Notes: generated from the letters alone by a model not told the origin. DNA of 64,000 nt from Bacillus sp. SKDU12 (GCF_010093085.1 NZ_MSRC01000003.1:124001-188000), one strand, 5' to 3'. Positions 28,440 to 39,307 are shown, counted from the stretch's first letter. Numbers and translations are program-made.

Positions 28440-29285
28440 ATGAATGGGTCCTTCACAGTGAAAAAGGTCCTGAATAATAACGTCTTAATTGCTTCTCATC
28501 ATAAATACAGCGAAGTCGTTTTAATCGGGAAAGGTATTGGTTTCGGAAAAAAACAAGATGATCTCATAGAAGATAAAGGCTACGAAAAAATGTTCATTTT
28601 AAAGGACGAGAAGGAACAAAAACAGTTTAAAAAGCTCCTTGACTATATTGATGAAAAACTCGTTGCTATTGCAAACGATGTCATCTATCACATCAGTAAG
28701 AGGACAAACCACTCATTAAATGAACATATTCATATTGCGCTGACAGACCATATCGCATTTGCCATCAAAAGGCAGCAGCAGGGCTTTGATATGAAAAATC
28801 CATTCCTCATGGAAACTCAGTCACTATATCCTGAAGAGTACAAAATTGCCGAAGAAGTCATAGATATGGTCAATGAAAAAGCGGGAATCTGCCTTCCAGA
28901 AGGGGAAATCGGTTTTATTGCCCTGCATATCCATTCAGCTCTGACAAATCGTCCGCTGGCCGAAGTCAATCAGCATTCGCACTTGATGGCGCAGCTTGTT
29001 GAGGTGATTGAAGACTCGTTTCAAATGAAAGTAAATAAGGAAAGTGTCAACTATTTGCGGCTGATCCGGCATATCAGGTTTATAATAGAAAGAATCAAAC
29101 AAGAAGAACCAACTAAAGAACCAGAAAAATTAATGTTATTATTGAAAAATGAATATCCGCTATGCTACAATACAGCTTGGAAATTGATTAAAATCTTGCA
29201 GCAAACATTGAAGAAACCAGTTCATGAGGCGGAAGCGGTTTATTTGACGCTTCATCTGTACCGATTAACCAATAAAATTTCATAA
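28440..29285 (+). CDS. glcT: Transcriptional antiterminator GlcT
   Basis: BglG/SacY-family RNA-binding antiterminator of 281 residues controlling ptsG. Residues 1-60 form the RNA-binding (CAT) domain (FTVKKVLNNNVLIASHH, IGKGIGFGKKQ); two PRD domains follow with conserved histidines (NEHIHIALTDHIAFA; FIALHIHSA; LTLHLYRL) that are phosphorylated by PtsG and HPr. Seven codons upstream are also open, but ATG 28440 lies 10 bp after AAAGGAG. The RNA target is in the leader directly downstream. Confidence 0.96.
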   Translation: MNGSFTVKKVLNNNVLIASHHKYSEVVLIGKGIGFGKKQDDLIEDKGYEKMFILKDEKEQKQFKKLLDYIDEKLVAIANDVIYHISKRTNHSLNEHIHIALTDHIAFAIKRQQQGFDMKNPFLMETQSLYPEEYKIAEEVIDMVNEKAGICLPEGEIGFIALHIHSALTNRPLAEVNQHSHLMAQLVEVIEDSFQMKVNKESVNYLRLIRHIRFIIERIKQEEPTKEPEKLMLLLKNEYPLCYNTAWKLIKILQQTLKKPVHEAEAVYLTLHLYRLTNKIS

Positions 29286-29309
29286 TTCAGTTTATCCTTA
29301 TAACGTGTT

Positions 29310-29401
29310 ACTGATCCGATCAGGCATGAGTGATTGAGGGAAAAAAACGGGAAGTTCATTCTCGTTCTTTTGTGCACCCCATTTTGCTCATGCCTTTTTG
29401 T
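29310..29401 (+). promoter_or_regulatory. ptsG leader: RAT antiterminator overlapping a terminator
   Basis: The terminator has arms CAGGCATGAG (29321-29330) and CTCATGCCTTTTTG (29388-29400). A second structure around the 5' arm (TGATCCGATCAGGCATGAGTG region) overlaps it and fits the GlcT-binding RAT site. By family knowledge GlcT binding prevents terminator formation when glucose is present. Confidence 0.88.
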
Positions 29402-29512
29402 TGTGTAAAAGGACAAATGTAAACGGTTAAACTGGAAAACTTGCGCCTGTGAATTCGTTGTCATGATTTTGAGCTGTAAGGTCAAACTAGTAAAAAGAGG
29501 AGGTCAATTCTT

Positions 29513-31612
29513 ATGTTTAAAGCATTATTCGGCGTTCTTCAAAAAATAGGGCGTGCGCTTATGCTTCCAGTTGCGATCCTTCCGGCTGCGGGTATTTTGC
29601 TTGCGATTGGGAATGCGATGCAAAATAAGGACATGATACAAGTCCTGCATTTTTTGAGCAATGACAATGTTCAGCTCGTAGCAAGTGTTATGGAAAGCGC
29701 TGGGCAGATTGTTTTCGATAACCTTCCGCTTCTTTTCGCAGTAGGTGTAGCGATCGGGCTTGCCAACGGCGATGGAGTTGCAGGGATTGCAGCAATTATC
29801 GGTTATCTGGTAATGAATGTATCCATGAGTGCGGTTCTTCTTGCAAACGGAACCATTCCTTCCGATTCAATTGAAAGAGCCAAGTTCTTCACTGAAAACC
29901 ATCCTGCATACGTAAACATGCTTGGTATACCTACCTTGGCGACAGGGGTATTCGGCGGCATCATTGTCGGTGTGTTAGCTGCATTATTGTTCAATAAATT
30001 TTACACAATTGAACTGCCGCAATATCTTGGTTTCTTTGCGGGCAAACGTTTTGTTCCCATAGTTACATCAATTTCCGCACTGATTCTGGGTCTTATTATG
30101 TTAGTGATCTGGCCTCCTATCCAGCATGGATTGAATGCCTTTTCAACAGGATTAGTGGAAGCGAATCCAACCCTTGCTGCATTTATCTTCGGGGTGATTG
30201 AACGTTCGCTTATTCCATTTGGTTTACATCACATTTTTTATTCGCCGTTCTGGTATGAATTCTTCAGCTATAAGAGTGCAGCAGGAGAAATTATCCGCGG
30301 AGATCAGCGTATTTTTATGGCGCAGATTAAAGACGGCGTACAGTTGACAGCAGGTACGTTCATGACAGGTAAATATCCATTTATGATGTTCGGTCTGCCT
30401 GCTGCAGCGCTTGCGATTTATCATGAAGCAAAACCGCAAAACAAAAAACTCGTTGCAGGTATTATGGGGTCAGCGGCCTTGACATCCTTCTTAACAGGGA
30501 TTACAGAGCCATTGGAATTCTCATTCTTATTCGTTGCCCCGATTCTGTTTGCGATTCACTGTGTGTTCGCCGGACTTTCATTCATGGTCATGCAGCTGTT
30601 GCATGTCAAGATTGGTATGACGTTCTCCGGTGGTTTAATTGACTACTTCTTATTCGGTATCTTACCGAACCGGACGGCATGGTGGCTCGTCATCCCTGTC
30701 GGCTTAGGAATTGCGGTCATTTATTACTTCGGATTCCGATTTGCGATCCGCAAATTTAATCTGAAAACACCGGGACGTGAGGATGCTGCGGCTGAAACAG
30801 CGGCATCTGGGAAAACTGGTAAAGCAGGAGACCTTCCTTATGAGATCCTTCAGGCAATGGGAGACCAGGAAAACATCAAACACCTTGATGCTTGTATCAC
30901 TCGTCTGCGTGTAACTGTAAACGATCAGAAAAAGGTTGATAAAGACCGTCTGAAACAGCTCGGTGCGTCCGGGGTGCTGGAAGTCGGCAACAACATTCAA
31001 GCTATTTTCGGACCGCGTTCCGACGGTTTAAAAACACAAATGCAAGACATCATTGCGGGGCGCAAACCAAGACCGGAACCGACGGCATCTGCCCAAGATG
31101 AAGTAGGTCAGCAGGTTGAGGAAGTCATTGCAGAGCCTCTGCAAAATGAAATCGGCGAGGAAGTTTTCGTTTCTCCGATTGCCGGGGAAGTTCACCCGAT
31201 TACTGATGTTCCTGATCAAGTTTTCTCAGGAAAAATGATGGGTGACGGATTTGCGATTCATCCTTCTGAAGGTATTGTTGTATCACCGGTTCGAGGAAAA
31301 ATTCTAAATGTGTTCCCGACAAAACATGCGATCGGCCTGCAATCGGACGGCGGAAGAGAAATTTTGATCCACTTTGGTATTGACACAGTCAGCCTAAAGG
31401 GCGAAGGATTTACGTCTTTCGTATCAGAAGGAGATCGCGTTGAGCCTGGACAAAAACTTCTTGAAGTTGATTTGGACGCAGTCAAACCGAATGTACCGTC
31501 TCTTATGACTCCAATTGTATTTACAAACCTTGCTGAAGGAGAAACAGTCAGCCTTAAAGCAAGCGGCTCTGTCAATAGAGAGCAAGAAGACATTGTGAAG
31601 ATTGAAAAGTAA
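29513..31612 (+). CDS. ptsG: Glucose-specific PTS enzyme IICBA
   Basis: Glucose permease of the phosphotransferase system, 699 residues, domains in the order IIC-IIB-IIA. IIC (about 1-400) has about ten membrane segments and the substrate motif [13 protein letters not shown] carries the phosphorylated cysteine in [14 protein letters not shown] carries the phosphorylated histidine in [19 protein letters not shown] precedes the ATG. Expression is induced by glucose through GlcT; PtsG itself also phosphorylates GlcT when glucose is absent. Operon with ptsHI. Confidence 0.97.
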   Translation: MFKALFGVLQKIGRALMLPVAILPAAGILLAIGNAMQNKDMIQVLHFLSNDNVQLVASVMESAGQIVFDNLPLLFAVGVAIGLANGDGVAGIAAIIGYLVMNVSMSAVLLANGTIPSDSIERAKFFTENHPAYVNMLGIPTLATGVFGGIIVGVLAALLFNKFYTIELPQYLGFFAGKRFVPIVTSISALILGLIMLVIWPPIQHGLNAFSTGLVEANPTLAAFIFGVIERSLIPFGLHHIFYSPFWYEFFSYKSAAGEIIRGDQRIFMAQIKDGVQLTAGTFMTGKYPFMMFGLPAAALAIYHEAKPQNKKLVAGIMGSAALTSFLTGITEPLEFSFLFVAPILFAIHCVFAGLSFMVMQLLHVKIGMTFSGGLIDYFLFGILPNRTAWWLVIPVGLGIAVIYYFGFRFAIRKFNLKTPGREDAAAETAASGKTGKAGDLPYEILQAMGDQENIKHLDACITRLRVTVNDQKKVDKDRLKQLGASGVLEVGNNIQAIFGPRSDGLKTQMQDIIAGRKPRPEPTASAQDEVGQQVEEVIAEPLQNEIGEEVFVSPIAGEVHPITDVPDQVFSGKMMGDGFAIHPSEGIVVSPVRGKILNVFPTKHAIGLQSDGGREILIHFGIDTVSLKGEGFTSFVSEGDRVEPGQKLLEVDLDAVKPNVPSLMTPIVFTNLAEGETVSLKASGSVNREQEDIVKIEK

Positions 31613-31631
31613 GGGTGCTAGTACGCTGTGC

Positions 31632-31660
31632 TTGTCAGATGACAAGTACGGCTGTATGAT
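31632..31660 (+). promoter_or_regulatory. Internal promoter of ptsH-ptsI
   Basis: -35 TTGTCA (31632-31637), 17-bp spacer, -10 TATGAT (31655-31660), in the ptsG-ptsH gap; fits the known constitutive ptsHI promoter. The palindrome CTTGTCA-GA-TGACAAG (31631-31646) covers the -35. Confidence 0.65.
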
Positions 31661-31709
31661 ATAATATTGTGAAGTAATATAGCTTTAAGTTAAAAGGAGA
31701 ATGATAAAA

Positions 31710-31976
31710 ATGGCACAAAAAACATTTAAAGTAACTGCAGATTCTGGAATCCACGCTCGTCCTGCGACAGTTCTTGTACAAACTGCAAGCAAATACGATG
31801 CTGACGTTAATTTGGAATATAACGGCAAAACAGTTAACCTTAAATCTATCATGGGTGTTATGTCTCTAGGTATCGCTAAAGGCGCTGAGATCACAATCTC
31901 TGCTGCTGGCGCTGACGAAAACGATGCTCTTAACGCTTTAGAAGAAACAATGAAAAGCGAAGGACTCGGCGAGTAA
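31710..31976 (+). CDS. ptsH: Phosphocarrier protein HPr
   Basis: General PTS phosphocarrier of 88 residues. The active-site H15 is in GIHARP and the regulatory S46 in [11 protein letters not shown]; phosphorylation of Ser46 makes the CcpA corepressor. Sequence is as I recall for B. subtilis HPr. ATG 31710 lies 8-10 bp after AAAAGGAG; an ATG three codons earlier is too close to it. The stop overlaps the ptsI start (TAATG). Confidence 0.98.
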   Translation: MAQKTFKVTADSGIHARPATVLVQTASKYDADVNLEYNGKTVNLKSIMGVMSLGIAKGAEITISAAGADENDALNALEETMKSEGLGE

Positions 31977-33688
31977 TGCAAGAGTTAAAAGGGATTGGAG
32001 CTTCAGCCGGTATTGCGATTGCAAAAGCGTACCGGCTTGAAGAGCCAGATTTAACGGTTGAAAAGAAAAATATCTCAGATTCTGAAGCGGAAGTAAGCCG
32101 TTTTGATAAAGCGATTGCACGTTCAAAAGAAGAGCTCGAAAAAATTAAAGAGCATGCTCTAAAAGAACTGGGTCAAGATAAAGCTGATATTTTTTCTGCT
32201 CACCTTTTAGTCCTCAGTGACCCTGAGCTTCTAAACCCTGTGAAAGAAAAAATCAGCACTGATTCAGTGAATGCTGAGTTCGCTTTAAAAGAAACGTCTT
32301 CTATGTTTGTTACCATGTTTGAATCAATGGACAACGAATATATGAAAGAGCGTGCAGCAGATATCCGCGATGTAACAAAACGCGTAACAGGCCACCTGCT
32401 TGGCGTTGAAATTCCAAACCCAAGCATGATTTCAGAAGAGGTTGTTATTGTATCTGAAGACTTAACACCATCTGATACAGCCCAATTAAACCGTGAGTTT
32501 GTAAAAGGCTTCACAACTGATATCGGCGGACGCACATCTCACTCTGCCATCATGGCACGTTCTCTTGAGATTCCTGCTGTTGTTGGTACGAAAGCGGCTA
32601 CAGGCACAATCCAAAACGGTGTGACTGTTATCGTTGACGGTATTAATGGCGACGTCATTATCGATCCATCTGCGGAAACTGTAAAAGCGTATGAAGAAAA
32701 ACATAATGCTTATTTGGCTCAAAAAGCTGAATGGGCGAAGCTTGTCAATGAACCGACTGTATCAAAAGACGGGCACCATGTAGAGCTTGCAGCTAACATC
32801 GGTACTCCTGATGATGTGAAAGGCGTTCTTGAAAACGGCGGAGAAGCAGTTGGCCTTTACCGTACAGAATTCCTTTACATGGGAAGAGATCAGCTTCCTA
32901 CAGAAGACGAGCAGTTTGATGCTTACAAAACGGTTCTTGAGCGTATGGAAGGAAAATCAGTTGTCGTGCGGACACTTGATATCGGCGGAGACAAAGAGCT
33001 TCCTTACCTGCAGCTTCCTAAAGAAATGAACCCGTTCTTGGGTTACAGAGCGATTCGTCTTTGTCTTGAAGAGCAAGAAATCTTCAGAACACAGCTTCGC
33101 GCGCTGCTTCGTGCAAGTACATACGGAAACTTGAAAATCATGTTCCCTATGATTGCGACAGTTAATGAATTCAAAGAAGCAAAAGCGATTCTTCTTGAAG
33201 AGAAAGAAAAGCTAGTAAAAGCGGGACAGACTGTATCTGATGAGATTGAAGTCGGTATGATGGTTGAAATTCCGTCAACTGCTGTCATCGCTGATCAGTT
33301 TGCCAAAGAAGTGGATTTCTTCAGTATCGGAACAAACGATTTGATCCAATACACAATGGCAGCTGACCGTATGAATGAACGTGTATCTTACTTGTATCAG
33401 CCATACAACCCAGCTATCCTTCGCTTAATTACACTTGTAATTGAAGCGGCACACAAAGAAGGCAAATGGGTTGGCATGTGCGGAGAAATGGCAGGAGACG
33501 AGATTGCGATTCCAATTCTTCTTGGCTTAGGCTTAGATGAGTTCTCAATGAGCGCAACTTCCATCCTTCCGGCAAGAACACAAATCAGCAAATTGTCTAA
33601 ACAAGAAGCTGAGTCATTCAAAGAGAAAATCTTATCTATGAGCACGACAGAAGAAGTTGTCGCGTTCGTAAAAGAAACATTCAAGTAA
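31976..33688 (+). CDS. ptsI: PTS enzyme I
   Basis: Phosphoenolpyruvate-protein phosphotransferase of 570 residues that starts the PTS chain by phosphorylating HPr. The phosphorylated H189 is in [13 protein letters not shown]; the PEP-binding C-terminal barrel has [32 protein letters not shown] and the GMCGEMAGD catalytic cysteine motif. It overlaps ptsH by one base and ends at a strong terminator. Confidence 0.98.
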   Translation: MQELKGIGASAGIAIAKAYRLEEPDLTVEKKNISDSEAEVSRFDKAIARSKEELEKIKEHALKELGQDKADIFSAHLLVLSDPELLNPVKEKISTDSVNAEFALKETSSMFVTMFESMDNEYMKERAADIRDVTKRVTGHLLGVEIPNPSMISEEVVIVSEDLTPSDTAQLNREFVKGFTTDIGGRTSHSAIMARSLEIPAVVGTKAATGTIQNGVTVIVDGINGDVIIDPSAETVKAYEEKHNAYLAQKAEWAKLVNEPTVSKDGHHVELAANIGTPDDVKGVLENGGEAVGLYRTEFLYMGRDQLPTEDEQFDAYKTVLERMEGKSVVVRTLDIGGDKELPYLQLPKEMNPFLGYRAIRLCLEEQEIFRTQLRALLRASTYGNLKIMFPMIATVNEFKEAKAILLEEKEKLVKAGQTVSDEIEVGMMVEIPSTAVIADQFAKEVDFFSIGTNDLIQYTMAADRMNERVSYLYQPYNPAILRLITLVIEAAHKEGKWVGMCGEMAGDEIAIPILLGLGLDEFSMSATSILPARTQISKLSKQEAESFKEKILSMSTTEEVVAFVKETFK

Positions 33689-33697
33689 TATACAAAA

Positions 33698-33729
33698 ACC
33701 AGACGGCCTCCGGCCCGTCTGGTTTTTTT
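33698..33729 (+). terminator. Terminator after ptsI
   Basis: ACCAGACGG CCTCCGG CCCGTCTGGTTTTTTT. Confidence 0.9.
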
Positions 33730-33779
33730 CATAAGTAAGGGCGAAGAAGGGCACAATAACATGGCTAGGAGGGATAAAT

Positions 33780-34019
33780 ATGTCAAACCAATTTAACGCA
33801 GGAGATACGGTTTACGTGATCTACAGAAACCCGCACGCCGCAAATGTTGCCCACATAAAAGAAGCTGAAATTGTGCATCATCCACATCATGAAGGTGAGT
33901 TGTCATTGTTTATTTATGAAACCTATCATCCGTTTGCTGAGGACGATGCTGTATTTGCAAGTTATGAAGAAGCCACATCACTTTACAAAGAGCTATTTGA
34001 CAGTGATCCGTATGAGTAA
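33780..34019 (+). CDS. splA: SplA, TRAP-like regulator of spore photoproduct lyase
   Basis: A 79-residue protein distantly like the trp RNA-binding attenuation protein (beta-rich, DTVYVIYRNPHAANVAHIKEAEIV), known to dampen splB expression. TAGGAGG lies 8 bp before the ATG. A possible forespore SigmaG promoter (CATAA at 33730, then CACAATA at 33752 after 17 bp) precedes it. Followed by splB after about 77 bp. Confidence 0.9.
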   Translation: MSNQFNAGDTVYVIYRNPHAANVAHIKEAEIVHHPHHEGELSLFIYETYHPFAEDDAVFASYEEATSLYKELFDSDPYE

Positions 34020-34096
34020 CAAGGAAATCATTACAACTCATATCCTTTCCGTCTTATGAGAAAAGTAATGGTAGTAAAGGAAAAGGATGTGGCATG

Positions 34097-35125
34097 ATGC
34101 ATAACCCATTTGTTCCGCAGCTTGTGTATATTGAACCGAGAGCGCTGGAATATCCGCTTGGCCAAGAATTGCAAGAAAAATTCGAGAAAATGGGTATAGA
34201 AATTAGGGAAACGACATCCCATAACCAGGTCAGAAATATTCCTGGGAAAAACCATCTTCAACAATATCGCAATGCGAAGTCAACTTTAGTCATCGGTGTC
34301 CGGAAAACATTAAAATTTGATTCTTCAAAACCTTCGGCTGAATATGCCATTCCGTTTGCAACGGGCTGCATGGGGCATTGTCATTACTGTTACCTGCAAA
34401 CCACTATGGGATCTAAACCGTATATCAGAACCTATGTAAATGTCGAAGAGATATTAGACCAAGCGGATCAGTATATGAAGGAACGCGCACCAGAGTTCAC
34501 AAGATTCGAAGCCTCATGTACGTCAGATATTGTAGGAATCGATCATTTGACACACACGCTCAAACACGCCATTGAACATTTTGGACAAAGTGAGCTCGGC
34601 AAACTCCGATTTGTAACAAAATTCCATCATGTGGATCACCTATTAGACGCAAAGCATAATGGGAAAACGAGATTTCGATTCAGTATTAATGCTGACTATG
34701 TGATTAAAAACTTTGAGCCGGGAACCTCACCTCTTGATAAACGGATAGAAGCGGCAGTAAAAGTTGCAAAAGCAGGATACCCGCTAGGTTTTATTGTTGC
34801 TCCGATTTATATTCATGAAGGCTGGGAAGAAGGATACAAACATCTATTTGAAAAACTTGATAATGCTTTGCCGCAGGATGTTAGACAAGATATCACTTTT
34901 GAACTAATTCAGCACCGCTTCACAAAACCGGCCAAACGCGTGATAGAGAAAAATTATCCGAAGACGAAGCTCGAATTAGACGAAGAAAAACGACGTTATA
35001 AATGGGGCCGTTACGGAATCGGAAAATATATTTATCAAAAAGATGAAGAGCATGTCCTTCGGGAAACACTTGAATCGTATATTGATACTTATTTTCCTAA
35101 CGCGAAACTCGAATATTTCACTTAA
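34097..35125 (+). CDS. splB: Spore photoproduct lyase
   Basis: Radical SAM enzyme that reverses the 5-thyminyl-5,6-dihydrothymine lesion in germinating spores without light. The iron-sulfur cysteines are C91, C95 and C98 (GCMGHCHYCYL), and the hydrogen-relay C141 is in FEASCTSD; these numbers match the known enzyme only when counted from the second ATG at 34097, so that start is preferred over 34094. 342 residues. A terminator follows at 35124-35157. Confidence 0.96.
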   Translation: MHNPFVPQLVYIEPRALEYPLGQELQEKFEKMGIEIRETTSHNQVRNIPGKNHLQQYRNAKSTLVIGVRKTLKFDSSKPSAEYAIPFATGCMGHCHYCYLQTTMGSKPYIRTYVNVEEILDQADQYMKERAPEFTRFEASCTSDIVGIDHLTHTLKHAIEHFGQSELGKLRFVTKFHHVDHLLDAKHNGKTRFRFSINADYVIKNFEPGTSPLDKRIEAAVKVAKAGYPLGFIVAPIYIHEGWEEGYKHLFEKLDNALPQDVRQDITFELIQHRFTKPAKRVIEKNYPKTKLELDEEKRRYKWGRYGIGKYIYQKDEEHVLRETLESYIDTYFPNAKLEYFT

Positions 35126-35157
35126 ACGGGCTGTTGTGATGAACAGCTCGTTTTTTT
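35124..35157 (+). terminator. Terminator after splB
   Basis: AAACGGGCTGTT GTGAT GAACAGCTCGTTTTTTT. Confidence 0.85.
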
Positions 35158-35469
35158 ATGAACTTGTCACCACTTTACCGTATTGGCCGGCGCTGATCTT
35201 GATAAAAAGGACATGTGCCCGATGCTTGTCAACAGTCAGCTCCTGCATTGTCTTCAATCAGCATTTTCCGATTCCAAGCTTTCAATAAGTGAATCATTCA
35301 GACTCTGATGGCCGCATCCTCAGTATTCTGCTGTTATCATATACATTTGTTTTAGGATGATCGTCACCCTCCTTGTGTGATTTATAATTGATCAGCTTGA
35401 ATTTGAAAGTAAATATAATTCAAATTTCACACAATTTATTTTTTGATTATTCATTTTTAAAATAAAAGG
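35158..35469. other. Gene-poor gap between splB and mcpC
   Basis: No intact gene was found. In B. subtilis 168 I recall ykwB (a putative acetyltransferase) here; it is absent. On the minus strand around 35158-35252 a short frame reads MQELTVDKHRAHVLFIK then ISAGQYGKVVTSS before a stop, which looks like the C-terminal end of a medium-chain dehydrogenase, but upstream frames are interrupted. The right part is AT-rich promoter sequence of mcpC. Confidence 0.35.
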
Positions 35470-35477
35470 GCCGATAT
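35470..35477 (+). promoter_or_regulatory. SigmaD -10 box of mcpC
   Basis: GCCGATAT, a perfect match to the SigmaD -10 element, 22 bp before the TTG start. The TAAA -35 is not at the standard 15-bp distance; one lies 8 bp away. Confidence 0.7.
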
Positions 35478-35498
35478 AGACATTAGGAGGGGATGGGT

Positions 35499-37466
35499 TT
35501 GTTTAAAAAACTTCACATGAAAATTGCTGTATTTGTTTCGATTATGCTAATCGTCACAGTTGTTCTATTAATGCTGTCTTCTTACTTGACGCTAAAGCCG
35601 ATGATTACAGAGGATGGAAAAAATACAACGTCAAATGTGACGCAGTCACTTGAACAAAATATTGAATTGCAATTAAAGAGTTATGCCATTTCGCTATCAA
35701 GATTTGCCACTGGGGAATTAACTCATACATTTGTTGCAAAACCAAGTAAAGAAGCTTCTCGGCTGTTTAACGATGATATGAAACAAATCAAAGATAACGA
35801 TAATTATGTTGCGATGGCTTATGTAGGCACCGCAAAAAAAGAAATGTTTACATATCCGAAAGCCGATTTTACAGATGATTATGACCCAACAACAAGACCA
35901 TGGTATAAGCTTGCAGCTGAAAAACCGGATCAAGTTGTTTGGACTGAACCCTATAAAGACGTCGTGACGGGAGACATGATTGTTACCGTATCAAAAGCGG
36001 TCCTTGATGGGCGAAAAGTGATCGGGGTTGCCAGCTATGACTTGAAACTCTCAGCTATCCAGAGCATGGTCAATAAACAAAAAGTGCCTTACAGTGGATT
36101 TGCCTTTTTAGCTGATGCAAGCGGCAATTTTTTAGCCCATCCGTCAAATCAAGGAAAAAATATATCAGAGGATCAAACACTGAAAACCATTGCATCTGAG
36201 AAAAAAGGGATACAGGATGAAAATGGGAAAATGGTTGTGTACCAAACAATTGGGGAAACGGGCTGGAAAGTCGGAACACAATTTGATACCGATAAGTTAA
36301 TGTGGATTTCAGATAAAATGACCCGGGCGAATCTTTGGATATCAGTGGTTGCGCTTATCATCACAATGATTTTCAGCTACTTCCTGGCCAAAACGATAAC
36401 CGGTCCGATTCAGCAGCTCATCGGAAAAACGAAGGCAGTTTCCGCAGGTGATTTAACAGTGCACGCGGATTCAAAATCCAAGGATGAAGTCGGTGTGTTA
36501 ACAAGAGACTTTAGTCAGATGGTTGAAAACATGAAAAAATTAGTTGAGCAAGTCAGGCTGTCTTCAGGGAAAGTATCTGACACCTCTGAGCAATTAACGG
36601 CTGTCTCTGCGGAAACAAATGAAACGAGCGGACAAATTGCAAAAGCGATTGAAGAAGTAGCCGCCGGAGCATCAGAACAGGCTTCTGAAGTTGAGACGAT
36701 TAATGAAAAATCAGAAAGCCTGTCAATGAAAATCAGACAAATCGCTGAAGAGGCGGGCGGAATGAAAGAACGCTCAAAATTATCTGAGGATGCAAGCTAT
36801 AAAGGTCTGGATGCGCTCGGCCAGCTGCTGATGAAGTCAAACGAAGCCAACATGGAAACAAAAAAGGTTGAAACGATGCTGCTTGATTTGGAAAATCAAA
36901 CAAAAAATATTGAAGAAGTTGTTACAGCGATTTCGAATATTTCGGATCAGACCAACTTGCTTGCCTTAAATGCCAGCATTGAGGCAGCCAGAGCCGGTGA
37001 AAGCGGCCGCGGTTTTTCCGTCGTAGCCGATGAAGTGCGGAAGCTTGCTGAGCAATCAGCACAATCTTCAAAGCATATCAGCGAGACCGTGAAGCTTATC
37101 CAACTTGAGACAAAAGAGGCCTCTCACGCAATGGTTGAGGCAAGCAGAATGAATGATGAACAAAACAGTGCCATACATGAGACAGGAGAGGTATTAAACA
37201 CGATAACCATGGAAATGCAATCACTGGTGCAGGGCATTGATCATATTTACGAGGAAATTCAAAGAATGAGTGACGAACAGTTCGCGATTTCTGAAGCCAT
37301 TCAAAGCATTTCGGCCATATCACAGGAATCAGCTGCCGCAGCAGAAGAAGTAAACGCATCAACTGATGAACAGCTGATCACCCTTGATAAAGTCAAACAC
37401 TCAACGGAAACCTTAAGACATGCAAGCCAAGAGCTTATGAACACAATTGCTAAATTCACATTGTAG
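35499..37466 (+). CDS. mcpC: Methyl-accepting chemotaxis protein McpC
   Basis: Transmembrane chemoreceptor (655 residues), in B. subtilis the receptor for proline, many other amino acids and PTS sugars. Membrane segments at about 9-28 and 277-297 flank a dCache extracellular domain (RPWYKLA motif); then a HAMP domain and a long cytoplasmic coiled coil with the signalling tip [23 protein letters not shown] 35499 is preferred over ATG 35493, because AGGAGG is only 2 bp from the ATG but 8 bp from the TTG. Confidence 0.94.
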   Translation: MFKKLHMKIAVFVSIMLIVTVVLLMLSSYLTLKPMITEDGKNTTSNVTQSLEQNIELQLKSYAISLSRFATGELTHTFVAKPSKEASRLFNDDMKQIKDNDNYVAMAYVGTAKKEMFTYPKADFTDDYDPTTRPWYKLAAEKPDQVVWTEPYKDVVTGDMIVTVSKAVLDGRKVIGVASYDLKLSAIQSMVNKQKVPYSGFAFLADASGNFLAHPSNQGKNISEDQTLKTIASEKKGIQDENGKMVVYQTIGETGWKVGTQFDTDKLMWISDKMTRANLWISVVALIITMIFSYFLAKTITGPIQQLIGKTKAVSAGDLTVHADSKSKDEVGVLTRDFSQMVENMKKLVEQVRLSSGKVSDTSEQLTAVSAETNETSGQIAKAIEEVAAGASEQASEVETINEKSESLSMKIRQIAEEAGGMKERSKLSEDASYKGLDALGQLLMKSNEANMETKKVETMLLDLENQTKNIEEVVTAISNISDQTNLLALNASIEAARAGESGRGFSVVADEVRKLAEQSAQSSKHISETVKLIQLETKEASHAMVEASRMNDEQNSAIHETGEVLNTITMEMQSLVQGIDHIYEEIQRMSDEQFAISEAIQSISAISQESAAAAEEVNASTDEQLITLDKVKHSTETLRHASQELMNTIAKFTL

Positions 37467-37474
37467 TCCAATAC

Positions 37475-37509
37475 TTCCCCAAAGCAGAAATTGTTTTGGG
37501 GATTATTTT
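37475..37509 (+). terminator. Terminator after mcpC
   Basis: CCCCAAA GCAGAAATTG TTTTGGGG, then ATTATTTTA. Confidence 0.7.
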
Positions 37510-37613
37510 ATTTTAGGAGTCTACAATATAAAGAAGAGATATGGTAGTCTAGAAAATGAATGGAAAATGATAAATTTTAACTAATCAAACCGAAACAGCT
37601 GGGAGGAATGACC

Positions 37614-38480
37614 TTGAAAAAAACAATTGGTTTTATAGGTCTTGGCGTAATGGGAAATAGCATGGCATCACATATTCTGAATGATGGTCATCCTGTATTA
37701 GTGTACACCCGGACAAAAGAAAAAGCAGACACTATACTGCAAAAAGGCGCGGTATGGAAAGAAACGGTCAAAGACCTATCCAAAGAAGCAGACGTTATCA
37801 TTACAATGGTCGGCTATCCTAGTGATGTTGAAGATGTGTATTTCGGAAACGGTGGAATCATTGAAAACGCAAAAACAGGCGCATATCTCATTGATATGAC
37901 GACATCTAAACCGTCGCTTGCGAAGAAGATTGCTGAAGCAGCTAAAGAAAAAGCATTGTTCGCTTTAGATGCTCCTGTTTCTGGCGGTGATATCGGTGCA
38001 CAGAACGGAACACTCGCCATTATGGTCGGCGGAGAAAAAGAGGCATTTGAAGCCTGTCTGCCGATATTCTCTTTAATGGGAGAAAATATTCAGTACCAAG
38101 GGCCGGCTGGAAGCGGCCAGCATACGAAGATGTGCAATCAGATTGCAATTGCAGCTGGTATGATCGGTGTTGCTGAAGCGATGGCATATGCTAAAAAATC
38201 AGGTCTGCAGCCGGAAAATGTTCTGAAAAGCATTACAACGGGCGCGGCTGGAAGCTGGTCATTGTCAAATCTGGCTCCCCGTATGCTGCAAGGAAACTTT
38301 GAACCAGGTTTTTATGTTAAGCATTTTATAAAAGATATGGGAATTGCGCTAGAGGAAGCGGAAGTAATGGGGGAAGAAATGCCAGGCTTGTCGCTTGCGA
38401 AATCTTTATATGACAAGCTTGCTGCACAAGGTGAAGAAAACAGCGGGACACAGAGTATATATAAGCTTTGGATGAAATAA
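37614..38480 (+). CDS. ykwC: 3-hydroxyisobutyrate dehydrogenase-family oxidoreductase YkwC
   Basis: Beta-hydroxyacid dehydrogenase of 288 residues. NAD(P)-binding GFIGLGVMG at residues 5-13, substrate motif DAPVSGGDIGA, and the catalytic lysine in GSGQHTKMCNQ. The exact substrate is unknown. TTG 37614 is chosen because GGGAGG ends 7 bp before it, while the in-frame ATG at 37608 touches the ribosome site; length then agrees with the family. Convergent with ykwD, with a shared terminator. Confidence 0.9.
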   Translation: MKKTIGFIGLGVMGNSMASHILNDGHPVLVYTRTKEKADTILQKGAVWKETVKDLSKEADVIITMVGYPSDVEDVYFGNGGIIENAKTGAYLIDMTTSKPSLAKKIAEAAKEKALFALDAPVSGGDIGAQNGTLAIMVGGEKEAFEACLPIFSLMGENIQYQGPAGSGQHTKMCNQIAIAAGMIGVAEAMAYAKKSGLQPENVLKSITTGAAGSWSLSNLAPRMLQGNFEPGFYVKHFIKDMGIALEEAEVMGEEMPGLSLAKSLYDKLAAQGEENSGTQSIYKLWMK

Positions 38481-38519
38481 AAAAGATTGCCTGTATGAAA
38501 CAGGCAATCTTTTTTTTAT
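38481..38519. terminator. Bidirectional terminator between ykwC and ykwD
   Basis: AAAAGATTGCCTG TATGAAA CAGGCAATCTTTT with T tracts on both sides. Confidence 0.9.
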
Positions 38520-39307
38520 TATTTTCCGATGAATTGCTGTGTCCAGATGCTTCCAGACTCCACATAGCCTACACCGATGTGGGTAAAGTTAGGGTTTAGA
38601 ATGTTTTTTCTGTGTCCTTCACTGTTCATCCAAGCTTTTACTACTTCTTCTGGTGTTTTTTGACCTTTAGCAATGTTTTCACCTGCTGTTTTGTAGGTGA
38701 TTCCGAAAGACTTCATCATGTCAAACGGTGAGCCGTAAGTTGGGCTTTGGTGATCAAAGTAGTTCTTGTCTTTCATATCCTGAGATTTTGCGTGTGCAGA
38801 TTTGCTTAACGTTTCATCAATTTGAAGCGGTTTTAAGCCTTGTTTTTGTCTTTCTGCATTTGTAAGCTCAACAACTTTTTTCTCATATGCACTTACAGAT
38901 GAAGGGGCAGATGCTGTTGTGTTTGCTTTTTCAGCAGCTTCAGGCGCTTTAGAAGTAGCTGGCGCTTTAGAAGCAGTATTTTTATCAGCAGCTTTTTCTG
39001 TCGTTTTTTGTGCCGGTTTTGCAGTTTCTGTCTTTTTAACATCCTGAATGTTCATGTTAGATTGTTTCGCATGTTTTTCAAGAAGCTGCTTGATCTCTTT
39101 TTCGTTTGCAGTGTTTAAAGTATTGATATTTGTATTAACATGCAGCTTTTTCACTACATCGTTAAGAGACATGTTTTTTACTGTGTTCCCCGTTTTCACC
39201 GTTACTACATGCTGGCAGGAGAGTTCTTTCGCTGATGCTTGCTGTACGCCCCCGAATGTGAATAATCCCACCGCAGCGGCAGCAGATAAAATAAATGCTT
39301 TTTTCAT
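38519..39307 (-). CDS. ykwD: YkwD, secreted CAP/SCP-domain protein
   Basis: A 262-residue exported protein. Signal peptide residues 1-26 (KKAFILSAAAAVGLFTFGG, cleavage near ASA-K), an alanine-, lysine- and threonine-rich linker (about 90-130), then a C-terminal CAP domain (about 140-262) with the motifs NAERQKQGLKPL, SHAKSQDM, FDHQSP, GENIAKG and SEGHRKNIL. The molecular role in Bacillus is unclear. AGGAGG lies 10 bp before the ATG. Confidence 0.9.
   Translation of the reverse strand: MKKAFILSAAAAVGLFTFGGVQQASAKELSCQHVVTVKTGNTVKNMSLNDVVKKLHVNTNINTLNTANEKEIKQLLEKHAKQSNMNIQDVKKTETAKPAQKTTEKAADKNTASKAPATSKAPEAAEKANTTASAPSSVSAYEKKVVELTNAERQKQGLKPLQIDETLSKSAHAKSQDMKDKNYFDHQSPTYGSPFDMMKSFGITYKTAGENIAKGQKTPEEVVKAWMNSEGHRKNILNPNFTHIGVGYVESGSIWTQQFIGK

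Noticed and set aside
29417..29431. cre-like sequence between the ptsG terminator and the ptsG start
   Set aside because: One mismatch at a conserved position; ptsG control is explained by the RAT/terminator, so a CcpA role would be a guess.
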